Positions 1 through 7,110 of a stretch of DNA of 12,811 nt are shown here, one piece after another. Position 1 is the stretch's first letter. Every line of letters begins with the position of its first letter. The position numbers and the translations under genes were made by a program. Under the pieces are notes generated by a model. That model ran no database searches. It saw nothing but the letters and a program-made list of their open reading frames with translations, and was not told where the DNA came from. Source of the DNA: Eubacteriales Family XIII. Incertae Sedis bacterium (GTDB lineage Bacteria > Bacillota > Clostridia > Peptostreptococcales > Anaerovoracaceae); the NCBI GenBank assembly GCA_031276775.1, contig JAISML010000271.1, positions 1-12,811 on the forward strand. The letters are read 5' to 3'.

Positions 1-263
1 ACTCACAAGAGGATTCACATAAGTTTCATACTTTGAATTTTCCTGCGTCATGCCAACCTCTCAATTTCATGGATAGCCGGTTTTGCCCCGGTTGCGGAAA
101 CGCCGGGCGTTTTCTCCGCGCAATGCGCGGTGCATGTTTGAAACGCGCCTGTGTCACTGCGCCGGCTGTCCGGCGGATATCTGTGTATACGCAACATTTT
201 ACACCATTTCGCGCCCGGCAACAAATGTTGTTTTTGAAACGCGCGCAATTATTTGTTAAAAAA
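1..263. other. Non-coding region with inverted and direct repeats upstream of the SDR gene
   Basis: No convincing gene is seen here; the open frames that cross it have no recognisable family and no good ribosome binding site. It holds a stem at 98-104/106-112 (AAACGCC/GGCGTTT), flanked by TTGCGG (92-97) and CCGCgCAA (116-123), which extends the pairing with small bulges. A second stem is GCCGG/CCGGC at 161-165/170-174. A third is CAACATTT/AAATGTTG at 192-199/223-230, followed directly by five T. The 12-mer TTTGAAACGCGC occurs at 137-148 and again at 233-244. The first and third stems could be transcription ends of a gene lying left of the window, but this is inference. Confidence 0.5.
192..235 (+). 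terminator. Weak candidate terminator: 8-bp stem followed by T5
   Basis: CAACATTT (192-199) pairs perfectly with AAATGTTG (223-230) across a 23-base loop, and TTTTT follows at 231-235. The stem is AT-rich and the loop long, so as an intrinsic terminator it would be weak. It could end transcription entering from the left, just before the SDR promoter at 264. Confidence 0.25.
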
Positions 264-292
264 TTGACAAACGCCCTCCCGGGTGATACCAT
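264..292 (+). promoter_or_regulatory. Sigma-A-type promoter for the SDR gene
   Basis: A perfect -35 box TTGACA (264-269) is followed by a 17-base spacer and the -10 box TACCAT (287-292). An extended -10 TG sits at 284-285. It points toward the dehydrogenase start at 466 and implies a leader of roughly 165 bases. The stretch around it is the most AT-rich of the upstream region. Confidence 0.65.
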
Positions 293-297
293 AAGAT

Positions 298-465
298 ACA
301 ACAAACGGAAGTCAAACCGACCGTCCTCCGGACAAAAGCGGACGCATTGAAAAATGTCCTCCCCTCTTCGATGGACGGCGGATCGCGCCGTGACCGTCCG
401 GCGCAGACTTGAAGCAAAATGGCGGCATTGCGGTATCGCTTATCGGCGAAAAAGGAGGCAGACGA
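298..465 (+). other. Long 5' leader of the SDR gene with competing stems
   Basis: The transcript from the promoter at 264-292 would carry about 165 untranslated bases. Two overlapping pairings are visible: ACGGCG/CGCCGT at 375-380/386-391 with a 5-base loop, and GGACGG/CCGTCC at 373-378/394-399. They share bases and only one can form at a time. No known riboswitch class was recognised. The leader ends with a strong ribosome binding site, AAAGGAGG, near 451-458. Confidence 0.3.
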
Positions 466-1227
466 ATGAAATTAAAAGACAAAATCGTGATCGTCACGGG
501 GGCCAGCGCGGGCATGGGCAAGGCCATCACCGAACTCTTTGCGGCGGAGGGCGCGACGGTGATCGCGCTGGCAAGGCGCAAGGATCGCCTTGACGAACTG
601 GCGAAAGCCGCCGGGGAAAAGGGACAAACCGTCATCCCGTTCGAAGCCGATCTGCAAAATCAATCGGACATCGACGGAGCCGTCAAGTTGGCCGCGGAGA
701 AATACGGCCGTTTGGACATCGTCGTCAACAACGCCGGGGTCATGGATGAAATGCTCCCTGCCGACGAACTGACGGACGAGATCTGGGACAAAGTGCTCGG
801 CATCAACCTTACGGCCCTGATGCGCATGACGCGAAGCGCACTAAAAGTCATGCTTGCGCAAGGTTCCGGCATCTTTGTCAACATCGCGTCCATCGGCGGA
901 CTCAACGGTTGCCGCGCCGGCGCCGCCTACGCCGCGTCGAAATTCGGAGCGGTGGGTTTCACGAAAAATGTCGGTTTCATGTACGCAACCAAAGGCATCC
1001 GCGCAAACGCGATCTGCCCCGGGGCCGTTTCCACGGAAATCGCGGCGGCGGGCATCACGCATCCCAGCGCGTTCGGTCTGGAACGGGCCGGCGCGGGACT
1101 GTCCTTAAACCCAAGATCGGGAACCTCCGAAGAGATCGCGACGGTCGCGCTTTTCCTCGCTTCCGACGATTCCTCATTTGTGAACGGCGCCACCTTGGTC
1201 GCCGACGCGGGTTGGAGCGCCTATTGA
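466..1227 (+). CDS. Short-chain dehydrogenase/reductase (SDR), classical type
   Basis: A 253-residue, probably cytosolic NAD(P)H-dependent oxidoreductase; the substrate cannot be told from sequence. The Rossmann fold opens with TGASAGMG (residues 11-18), the NNAG motif is at 88-91, and the complete catalytic set N114, S142, Y155 and K159 (YAASK) is present. Arg37-Arg38 after the second strand suggests a preference for NADPH. The length is typical for the classical SDR family. ATG 466 was chosen because AAAGGAGG lies just upstream and the protein then begins directly at the first beta strand; the open frame extends to 409 but without a similar signal. The gene is preceded by its own promoter and faces a convergent ABC transporter 24 bases away, so it appears to be monocistronic. 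The C-terminal GATLVADAGW resembles the usual SDR end. Confidence 0.93.
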   Translation: MKLKDKIVIVTGASAGMGKAITELFAAEGATVIALARRKDRLDELAKAAGEKGQTVIPFEADLQNQSDIDGAVKLAAEKYGRLDIVVNNAGVMDEMLPADELTDEIWDKVLGINLTALMRMTRSALKVMLAQGSGIFVNIASIGGLNGCRAGAAYAASKFGAVGFTKNVGFMYATKGIRANAICPGAVSTEIAAAGITHPSAFGLERAGAGLSLNPRSGTSEEIATVALFLASDDSSFVNGATLVADAGWSAY

Positions 1228-1251
1228 TCGCGATCCGGTTGCGCCCACCGC

Positions 1252-3051
1252 TCAGTCCCCCACGGCAATGCCGCTGCCGGCATCGGTGTACAGACTGTAC
1301 AGTCTCGCGTACAGTCCGCCCTTTGCCATAAGCGTCTCGTGATCGCCTTGTTCTTCAATGCCCCGATCGGTGAGAACCAAGATGATTTCCGCGTTGCGGA
1401 TGGTGGACAGGCGGTGGGCGATGGTGAGCGTCGTTCTGCCTTTCGCCAACTTTGTCAGTGAATCCTGCACGATCTTCTCGCTCTCGTTGTCCAAGGCGGA
1501 CGTCGCCTCGTCGAGAATGAGGATCGGCGGGTTTTTCAGGAACACCCGGGCGATGCTGATGCGCTGTTTCTGACCGCCCGACAGTTTTACGCCCCGTTCG
1601 CCGACGAAAGTGTTGTAACCGTCCGCGAGCCGAATGATGAAATCGTGCGCCCCCGCCAATTTCGCCGCTTCCACGATCTCAGCTTTCGACGCGCCGGGCT
1701 TTCCGTATTCGATGTTGTCGTAAATGCTCCCCGCAAACAGATACACATCCTGCTGCACCACGCCGATCCGGGAGCGCAGGGAATGGGTGGTGACGTCGCG
1801 GATGTCCGTTCCGTCGATCTTGATGCTGCCTCCGGTCACATCGTAAAACCGGGGTATCAGATTGCAGAGCGTCGTCTTGCCCGAACCGGACGGTCCCACA
1901 AGGGCGATGTTCTCCCCGGGGCGTATATGCAGATTGATGTCGCGCAGAACCTCCTCCTCGCTGTCGCTGTAATGAAACGACGCGTTCTCAAAGAGGATGT
2001 CGCCCACCACGTTTTCCAATTCGACGGCGCCTTCTTTGTCTGTGATCTCGATCGGTTCGTCCATCACCTCGATGAACCGCTCGATTCCCGTCATGCCGCG
2101 CTGAAACTGTTCGGCGAATTCCACGATGCGACGGATGGCGGTGAGCAGCATGACCACATAGAGCAGATAAGCCATGAAATCGGCCGGCGTAATGCTTCCG
2201 CGCATCATGAACAGCGCTCCGGCCACGACGACCGTAATGTACATGACGCCGTCAAAGATGCGCGTCGTACTCTGAAAAGCCGCCATATATCTGTATGTTT
2301 CCTTCTTGATGTTGAGAAAACCGCTGTTGCCCTCGTCGAATTTTTCTTCCTCCCTGTCTTCGTTCGCGAAGGATTTCACCACGCGCACCCCGAGCAGGCT
2401 GTCCTCCACCATGGCGTTGATCTCACCCAATTGGTTGCGCGACTTCTTGAACGCCGTGCGCATCTTGATGTTGAAGCGCATACTGCAAAAGATCATGACG
2501 GGGATGATCGCGAAGACGATCAGCGTCAGCCAGACATTCACGGAACACAGGATCGCGAACGAAGCGACGATCTTCACCGTCGCGATGTAAAGTTCCTCCG
2601 GACCGTGGTGGGAGAACTCCGTGATGTCGAACAGATCGCTCGTAATGCGCGACATGAGCTGACCCACCTTGGTGTTGCTGTAATACGAATAGGACAATTC
2701 CTGCAGATGGCGGAACAGGTCTTTGCGCATATCCGTTTCGATCCGCGCGCCCATCACATGCCCCACGTTCGCCATATAGTAGTTCGCAGCCATGTCGATC
2801 GCGCGGAGCACGAGATACAGCGCGCCGACGGAAAGAATCAACCGCACCGTGAGATTCGCCGGATCGTTCATGCCGCGATCGGTGAGGAAGCGCACGATCA
2901 GCGGCAGGATGAGATCGCACAGCGTCGTCAGCGTGGCGCACAGGAGATCGAGCAGCAGCACAAATTTATATTTCCCAAAGTACGGGATAAACCGTTTGAT
3001 AAGATAAGAAGTCTTCTTCGTGTTGATCGTGTCTCTGTTTTGTTTCTTCAT
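1252..3051 (-). CDS. ABC exporter, fused membrane and ATPase domains (MsbA/LmrA-like half transporter)
   Basis: A 599-residue half transporter of the ABC-B exporter type. Residues about 30-310 form the membrane domain, with hydrophobic stretches near 30-56, 70-92, 157-191 and 266-300. The ATPase domain follows from about 345. Its motifs are Walker A GPSGSGKT (386-393), a Q-loop glutamine at 434, the signature LSGGQ (490-494), Walker B with D514 and catalytic E515, and the switch histidine H546 (AHRLST). All ATP-hydrolysis residues are intact, so a homodimer would have two working sites; no partner half transporter is next to it. The cargo is unknown: lipids, peptides or drugs are all possible in this family. 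The start is ATG at 3051 with AAAGGATG a short distance upstream as a weak binding site. The gene is transcribed away from proA and converges on the SDR gene. Confidence 0.93.
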   Translation of the reverse strand: MKKQNRDTINTKKTSYLIKRFIPYFGKYKFVLLLDLLCATLTTLCDLILPLIVRFLTDRGMNDPANLTVRLILSVGALYLVLRAIDMAANYYMANVGHVMGARIETDMRKDLFRHLQELSYSYYSNTKVGQLMSRITSDLFDITEFSHHGPEELYIATVKIVASFAILCSVNVWLTLIVFAIIPVMIFCSMRFNIKMRTAFKKSRNQLGEINAMVEDSLLGVRVVKSFANEDREEEKFDEGNSGFLNIKKETYRYMAAFQSTTRIFDGVMYITVVVAGALFMMRGSITPADFMAYLLYVVMLLTAIRRIVEFAEQFQRGMTGIERFIEVMDEPIEITDKEGAVELENVVGDILFENASFHYSDSEEEVLRDINLHIRPGENIALVGPSGSGKTTLCNLIPRFYDVTGGSIKIDGTDIRDVTTHSLRSRIGVVQQDVYLFAGSIYDNIEYGKPGASKAEIVEAAKLAGAHDFIIRLADGYNTFVGERGVKLSGGQKQRISIARVFLKNPPILILDEATSALDNESEKIVQDSLTKLAKGRTTLTIAHRLSTIRNAEIILVLTDRGIEEQGDHETLMAKGGLYARLYSLYTDAGSGIAVGD

Positions 3052-3187
3052 GCCGCCATCCTTTTGTCCGCATCCTTTTTTCTTTTGTTGTATGCCCGTC
3101 CGCGGCCGCGCGTCATGCAGATCCGTTGCGGCGTACGGGGACGCCGTCGCGAACGCCGCCCGGATTGACAGTCGCCGCCGAAGATAT

Positions 3188-3196
3188 ATTGTATCA
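3188..3196 (-). promoter_or_regulatory. Possible extended -10 promoter for the ABC exporter
   Basis: Read on the minus strand, this gives TGATACAAT, an extended -10 element with the box TACAAT. No good -35 hexamer is found 16-18 bases upstream, where the sequence is AT-rich. It lies about 140 bases before the ABC start. This is a weak call, supported mainly by position. Confidence 0.3.
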
Positions 3197-3307
3197 CATT
3201 CTTACCCGGAAATATAATGCGGAAGCGTCGAAAAAACCCAAACGGCATTCGGCATTCGGAGCGCGCCGCCGCCAGGGGTTGACGGCCGCGCGCGCCATCC
3301 GCGCTCG

Positions 3308-3337
3308 TTGACAGCGCGACCCTTTTGCTCTTATAAT
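3308..3337 (+). promoter_or_regulatory. Near-consensus sigma-A promoter for proA
   Basis: TTGACA (3308-3313) and TATAAT (3332-3337) are both perfect consensus hexamers, separated by 18 bases. This is the strongest promoter seen in the window. Transcription would start near 3344, giving proA a leader of about 90 bases. Confidence 0.8.
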
Positions 3338-3343
3338 TGATGA

Positions 3344-3433
3344 GACGGCGATGCATGTTTCCTGCAACCGGCCATGCGGAGGGAACCCCCGTATGCTCGG
3401 CAAGGCGCATCGCCATTTCAAGGAGGGAAACCT
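3344..3433 (+). promoter_or_regulatory. Structured proA leader with alternative pairings
   Basis: The leader can close with a perfect 8-bp stem, GGCGATGC (3347-3354) with GCATCGCC (3407-3414), ending just before the ribosome binding site at about 3420-3427. Inside, CATGCGG (3373-3379) pairs with CCGTATG (3389-3395, one G-U pair). CATGC (3373-3377) could instead pair with GCATG (3353-3357), which would break both other helices. This resembles a switch, but no known riboswitch or T-box consensus was recognised and no terminator stem with a T run is visible. Confidence 0.35.
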
Positions 3434-4720
3434 ATGAACGAAATCAAAAAAATCGCGGCGGCGGTGAAAGCCGACAGTTTCAGGATGGCCTGCCTGTCCG
3501 GAGAGGCGCGCAACGACGCTTTGCGCGCGATGGCGATCGCCCTCGCAGACAATTGCGACGGGATCGCGCGGGCCAACGAAGCGGATCTGGATGCGGGCGA
3601 AAAGGCCGGCTTGGCCGCCCCGCTGCTGAAGCGCCTGAAATTCGACGGGGAAAAGATCGCGGACGTGATAGCGGGAACCCGGGATCTCATCAAGCTGCCC
3701 GATCCCGTCGGAAGAATCCTTCTGCAAAGGGAATTGGACAAAGGACTGATCCTCACGCGGGTATCCTGTCCCATCGGCGTCATCGGCGTCATATTCGAAT
3801 CGAGGCCGGACGCCCTGGTTCAAATCGCCGCGCTGTGCCTCAAAAGCGGGAATTGCGCCATCCTCAAAGGCGGAAGCGAAGCAAAGCGCACAAACAGAGT
3901 CCTCTTTGAGATCCTGCACGCGGCGGGTACGGACGCGGGCGTCCCGGCGGGTTTTCTGACCCTTTTGGAATCCCGCTCCGACATCGACGAGCTGCTAACG
4001 TGCCATGAGTCCATCGATCTCATCATACCGAGAGGCTCCAACGCTTTCGTCCGGCACATCATGGATCGCTCGGACATCCCCGTCATGGGGCACTCCGACG
4101 GCGTCTGTCACGTCTATGTGGACCGCGCGGCAGACATCGGCAAGGCAGTAGCCGTCATCCGCGACAGCAAGGTGCAATACCCTGCCGCCTGCAACGCTGC
4201 GGAAACCATCCTCGTCCATGCGGACATCGCGGAAGCGTTGCTCCCGCCGCTGTGGGATGAACTGAAATCCAAAGGCGTACTCATGCGCGGCACGCCGCGC
4301 ATCGCGGGGATTTTGCCCGACGTCGAACCCGCAACGGAAGAGGACAACCGAACCGAATATTTGGATTTTATCGTGAGCCTCGCGGTGACGGACAGCATAG
4401 ACGAAGCCATCGAACACATCAATACTTACGGCTCCCACCATACGGACTGCATCGTGACGGAAGACGAAGCCGCGGCGGAACGGTTCCTGCAGTTGGTGGA
4501 TTCCGCGGGCGTGTACCAAAACTGTTCGACGCGGTTTGCGGACGGCTTCCGCTACGGATTTGGCGCCGAAGTGGGCATCGGCACAGGCAAACTCCACGCG
4601 CGCGGCCCCGTCGGACTCGAAGGTTTGGCAACCTATAAGTACCTGCTGCGGGGCGACGGCCACATCGTCGCGGACTATGCCGAAGGACGCAGGCATTTCC
4701 GGTTCAAAGACCTGCGCTGA
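3434..4720 (+). CDS. proA: Gamma-glutamyl phosphate reductase (glutamate-5-semialdehyde dehydrogenase)
   Basis: Catalyses the NADPH-dependent reduction of gamma-glutamyl phosphate to glutamate-5-semialdehyde, the second step of proline synthesis from glutamate, in the cytosol. The 428-residue length fits the family (about 415-430). The catalytic cysteine is C253 within YPAACNAAET. The family stretches around LKSGNCAILKGGSEA (nucleotide-binding half) and GFGAEVGIGTGKLHARGPVG (near the C-terminus) are clear. ATG 3434 is preceded by AAGGAGGG at an ideal distance and yields the usual N-terminus; an in-frame extension to 3374 lacks such a site. The gene has its own strong promoter and a hairpin behind it. 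Its usual partner proB (glutamate 5-kinase) is not in this window, so it is either elsewhere or absent. Confidence 0.96.
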   Translation: MNEIKKIAAAVKADSFRMACLSGEARNDALRAMAIALADNCDGIARANEADLDAGEKAGLAAPLLKRLKFDGEKIADVIAGTRDLIKLPDPVGRILLQRELDKGLILTRVSCPIGVIGVIFESRPDALVQIAALCLKSGNCAILKGGSEAKRTNRVLFEILHAAGTDAGVPAGFLTLLESRSDIDELLTCHESIDLIIPRGSNAFVRHIMDRSDIPVMGHSDGVCHVYVDRAADIGKAVAVIRDSKVQYPAACNAAETILVHADIAEALLPPLWDELKSKGVLMRGTPRIAGILPDVEPATEEDNRTEYLDFIVSLAVTDSIDEAIEHINTYGSHHTDCIVTEDEAAAERFLQLVDSAGVYQNCSTRFADGFRYGFGAEVGIGTGKLHARGPVGLEGLATYKYLLRGDGHIVADYAEGRRHFRFKDLR

Positions 4721-4723
4721 ACA

Positions 4724-4765
4724 GGGAAATTGCCGCGGATCAACCCTTGACGGCAATCCCCTTTG
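4724..4765. terminator. Probable terminator between the convergent proA and NUDIX genes
   Basis: ATTGCCG (4729-4735) pairs perfectly with CGGCAAT (4751-4757). After an AA bulge, GGG (4724-4726) can pair with the CCCC at 4758-4761, and TTT follows at 4762-4764. The loop is 15 bases. The T run is short, so termination of proA is plausible but not certain; on the minus strand no real T run follows. A 10-base palindrome, GCGGATCCGC, lies just right of it at about 4770-4779. Confidence 0.5.
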
Positions 4766-4793
4766 TCTGCGGATCCGCGCACGGACAGGCTCG

Positions 4794-5243
4794 TCATTTT
4801 CTGCTCCTGTAGGAATCGCGTCCGGCGTCCGCGGTGAGTTCGTCCCATATCTCCTCCCGCAGATACTCGGGATAGAGATGTTCGATGCCGGAGATCTCCT
4901 CCCGCGAAAAGAATTTCAACCCATCCAGCACTTGATCCCCGCCCAATTCCGGATCTTCGCCGAGTTCCGCTTTGCCGCCGATGATCTGCCCGATGAAGAA
5001 ATTGACAAAGCGTTGCCCCCGATCTTCCGTAACCTCCTCCACATGCCACAACAGTCTGCCCACGTGGATGATCAGCCCCGTTTCCTCGAGAATCTCACGG
5101 ATCGCCGCGTCCCTTGAACTCTCGCCTTCCTCGATGGCGCCGCCGGGAACCATCCATATCTCCCGATCCTCATGCCGCTGGCGCACGAGCAGTATCCTGC
5201 CATCCTCGTTTTGAATGACAACCCGCACCCCTCCTTGCCACAT
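4794..5243 (-). CDS. NUDIX hydrolase
   Basis: A 149-residue cytosolic hydrolase that cleaves a nucleoside diphosphate linked to another moiety; the exact substrate cannot be read from sequence. The full NUDIX box, G-x5-E-x7-R-E-x2-E-E-x-G, spans residues 35-57 (starting GAIEEGE and ending REILEETGL), with all metal-binding glutamates present. The early WMVPGG at 30-35 matches MutT-like members that act on nucleotides. ATG 5243 has AAAGGAG 6-8 bases upstream. It is the last gene of the minus-strand run, 88 bases after proS, and that spacer contains a perfect 11-bp inverted repeat. Sanitising of nucleotide pools is one possible role, as inference only. Confidence 0.88.
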   Translation of the reverse strand: MWQGGVRVVIQNEDGRILLVRQRHEDREIWMVPGGAIEEGESSRDAAIREILEETGLIIHVGRLLWHVEEVTEDRGQRFVNFFIGQIIGGKAELGEDPELGGDQVLDGLKFFSREEISGIEHLYPEYLREEIWDELTADAGRDSYRSRK

Positions 5244-5273
5244 TGCGCGCTCCTTTCCGTTCCCTGCGTCTTC

Positions 5274-5313
5274 CCCGTAAGGAAGCGCCGACCTCCCCCT
5301 GTTTCCTTACGGG
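5274..5313 (-). repeat. Perfect 11-bp inverted repeat between proS and the NUDIX gene
   Basis: CCCGTAAGGAA (5274-5284) and TTCCTTACGGG (5303-5313) are exact inverse complements around an 18-base loop. In the mRNA this forms a stable hairpin roughly 30 bases before the NUDIX start. No T run follows in the reading direction, so it is not a classic terminator. It may act as an mRNA processing or stability element, or modulate read-through into the NUDIX gene. Confidence 0.7.
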
Positions 5314-5331
5314 AACCCTCCGAAATCCCGG

Positions 5332-7110
5332 TCACGCATCTTTGCCGCGTATCTCCGCGCGGACGTCGGCGAGCGCCTTGGCGATCGCCCCGTCCGACGT
5401 CAATTCCGTTGCCTCCTCTTCCCGTCTGCGCTTGTATTCCACGAGACCGTCCGCGGCTTTTCTGCCCACGGTGATGCGAATGGGGATGCCGAAGATGTCG
5501 GCGTCGTTGAATTTTACGCCCGGACGCTCATCCCTGTCGTCGAGCAAGGTCTCGGCGCCGCCGGCGGTCAACGCCGCGTAAATGCGCTCCGCCGCGGTTC
5601 TCTGCGTCTCATCGTCCGGCTTCACGAGGGTGACGATGACGTGATACGGCGCGACGGACATGGGCCAGATGATGCCTTTCCCGTCATGGTTTTGCTCGAC
5701 GACGGCAGCTGCGGTCCGCGTAACGCCGATGCCGTAGCACCCCATGACGATCGGTTGCGCCTCCTGGTTTTCATCCTTGTAATAGGCGCCCATGGATTCG
5801 CTGTACTTGGTCCCCAGTTTGAAGACCTGTCCCACTTCGATGCCGCGCGCCGCCGACAGGGGCCGGCCGCAGACGGGGCAGGACGCCCCTGCGCCCACCA
5901 ATTTCAGATCCGTCACGATGGCGCCTTCATAATCCCGGCCGTAATTTACGTTCAGCAGGTGACAGCCTTCTTTGCACGCGCCGGCGCAGAGATTTTTCAG
6001 ACCCCGAAGCTCGCTGTCCACCACGATCCTGCAATCGTGCAGACCGATGGGACCCGTATATCCGGCCACGCTTCCGGTCTTCGCTCCCATAGCCTTTTCG
6101 TCCGCAAACCCGATCATATGCTCGGCGACGCCCAAGGCATTGACCAACTTCGTCATATTGAGCGTGCGATCCCCCCGGAGGAACACGGCTGCGTACCCGT
6201 CGCCGCAACGTTCCGCATCGCCGCCACAGTCCGCATCGCCGCCGCCGTCCGCGCCGCGGACGGAGAAAAGCAAAGCTTTTATGGTCTTCTCCTTGGGCAG
6301 ACCGAGATAGTCGGCCACCGCCTCTATGGTCTTGGCGCCGGGCGTGCGCACTTCGGACACGGGCAACATCTCTTCATCCGAGGGAGCGGCGTCCACGCCG
6401 GCGGCCCGCTCGGCGTTGGCGGCCATGCCGCAATGCGCGCAGTATACGATATCGTTCTCTCCGTATTCGCAAAGCGCGATGAATTCCTGCGTGTCCTTTC
6501 CTCCCATGGCGCCCGAATCCGCTTCGACGGTCCGAAAATTCAGACCGCAACGGGAAAAGATTTTCTCATACGCTTCATACATGATGCGGTAGCTTTTGTC
6601 CAAGCCCTCCCAATCCCGGTCAAAGGAATAGGCGTCTTTCATGATGAATTCCCTGCTGCGTATGAGTCCGTACCTGGGTCGCGCTTCGTCGCGGTATTTG
6701 GTCTGTATCTGATAGAGGTTCAGCGGCAGACGCCGGTAGGAATCCACATCGCTTCTGACGATGTCCGCAAACACCTCCTCCGCCGTGGGTCCCAGGCAAA
6801 ACTCGCGTCCGTGCCGATCCTTGACGCGCCACAGTTCAGGACCGTAGGCGAACCACCTGCCGGATTCCCTCCACAGTTCCGCGGGTTGGATCGCGGACAT
6901 GAGAATCTCCTGCGCCCCGGCCGCATCCATCTCCTCGCGGATGATGGCTTCGATCTTTCGCACGGTCCGCAGGCCAAACGGCATAAACCCGTATACGCCG
7001 GAAACCGTCCTGCGAATCATGCCGCTGCGCAGGAGCCAAATATGGCTGGGAATCTCCGCCTCTCCGGGCACCTCTCTCAATGTGTTGATATGCGCCTGTG
7101 ACAACTTCAT
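5332..7110 (-). CDS. proS: Prolyl-tRNA synthetase, bacterial type with editing domain
   Basis: Charges tRNA-Pro with proline in the cytosol; 592 residues. The N-terminus MKLSQAHINTLREVP is typical for the bacterial form. Class II features seen are GPTAEE (107-112), motif 2 around RDEARPRYG and RSREF (from 140), and motif 3 GCYGIGVTR (from 457). The editing insertion lies between motifs 2 and 3, with the usual cysteine pairs (YCAHC and SCPVC) and the lysine stretch EKTIKALL. The anticodon-binding domain follows from about 490. The protein is about 20 residues longer than usual, and the excess is explained by an 18-residue Gly/Asp/Cys-rich tandem repeat (288-305) in the editing domain. ATG 7110 was chosen over the longer frame because it gives the family N-terminus, has GGAG upstream, and overlaps the ispDF stop as ATGA, implying translational coupling. 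Confidence 0.96.
   Translation of the reverse strand: MKLSQAHINTLREVPGEAEIPSHIWLLRSGMIRRTVSGVYGFMPFGLRTVRKIEAIIREEMDAAGAQEILMSAIQPAELWRESGRWFAYGPELWRVKDRHGREFCLGPTAEEVFADIVRSDVDSYRRLPLNLYQIQTKYRDEARPRYGLIRSREFIMKDAYSFDRDWEGLDKSYRIMYEAYEKIFSRCGLNFRTVEADSGAMGGKDTQEFIALCEYGENDIVYCAHCGMAANAERAAGVDAAPSDEEMLPVSEVRTPGAKTIEAVADYLGLPKEKTIKALLFSVRGADGGGDADCGGDAERCGDGYAAVFLRGDRTLNMTKLVNALGVAEHMIGFADEKAMGAKTGSVAGYTGPIGLHDCRIVVDSELRGLKNLCAGACKEGCHLLNVNYGRDYEGAIVTDLKLVGAGASCPVCGRPLSAARGIEVGQVFKLGTKYSESMGAYYKDENQEAQPIVMGCYGIGVTRTAAAVVEQNHDGKGIIWPMSVAPYHVIVTLVKPDDETQRTAAERIYAALTAGGAETLLDDRDERPGVKFNDADIFGIPIRITVGRKAADGLVEYKRRREEEATELTSDGAIAKALADVRAEIRGKDA
6196..6249 (-). repeat. Three 18-bp tandem units inside proS
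   Basis: In coding orientation the units run from 6249 down: 6249-6232, 6231-6214 and 6213-6196. The first two differ at only three positions; the third has diverged. They encode the six-residue blocks DGGGDA, DCGGDA and ERCGDG (residues 288-305), in frame, just after the KALLF strand of the editing domain and before the conserved LRGD stretch. Family members normally have only a short turn here. Confidence 0.8.

Noticed and set aside
33..350. 105-codon plus-strand frame in the left non-coding region
   Set aside because: It runs through the SDR promoter and several inverted repeats and shows no family features or binding site.
1228..1251. Terminator between the convergent SDR and ABC genes
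   Set aside because: The 24-base gap has no stem with a T run; transcripts may end inside the opposite gene, but no clear signal was found.
1292..1305. 14-base perfect palindrome AGACTGTACAGTCT
   Set aside because: It lies inside the ABC coding end, where three Leu-Tyr pairs use the same CTGTAC codons, which readily produces the symmetry.
1645..3168. 507-codon open frame on the plus strand opposite the ABC exporter
   Set aside because: The minus strand encodes a full ABC exporter with all motifs. The antisense product is His/Arg/Asp-rich without any family resemblance, a by-product of GC-rich codon use.
3165..3192. Second forward promoter TTGACA with TATTGT
   Set aside because: It is possible (16-base spacer), but the proA promoter at 3308 is far better and closer. 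The -10 is poor and overlaps the candidate ABC promoter.
3048..3416. 122-codon minus-strand frame ending in an ATGA overlap with the ABC start
   Set aside because: It would cover the proA promoter and leader, has no ribosome binding site at its start, and looks like a random basic sequence. The overlap is probably chance.
3344..3433. T-box riboswitch before proA
   Set aside because: The leader is too short and lacks the T-box consensus and an antiterminator/terminator pair with a T run.
5641..7101. 486-codon open frame on the plus strand opposite proS
   Set aside because: It is a shadow of a clear prolyl-tRNA synthetase; no binding site and no recognisable domain.
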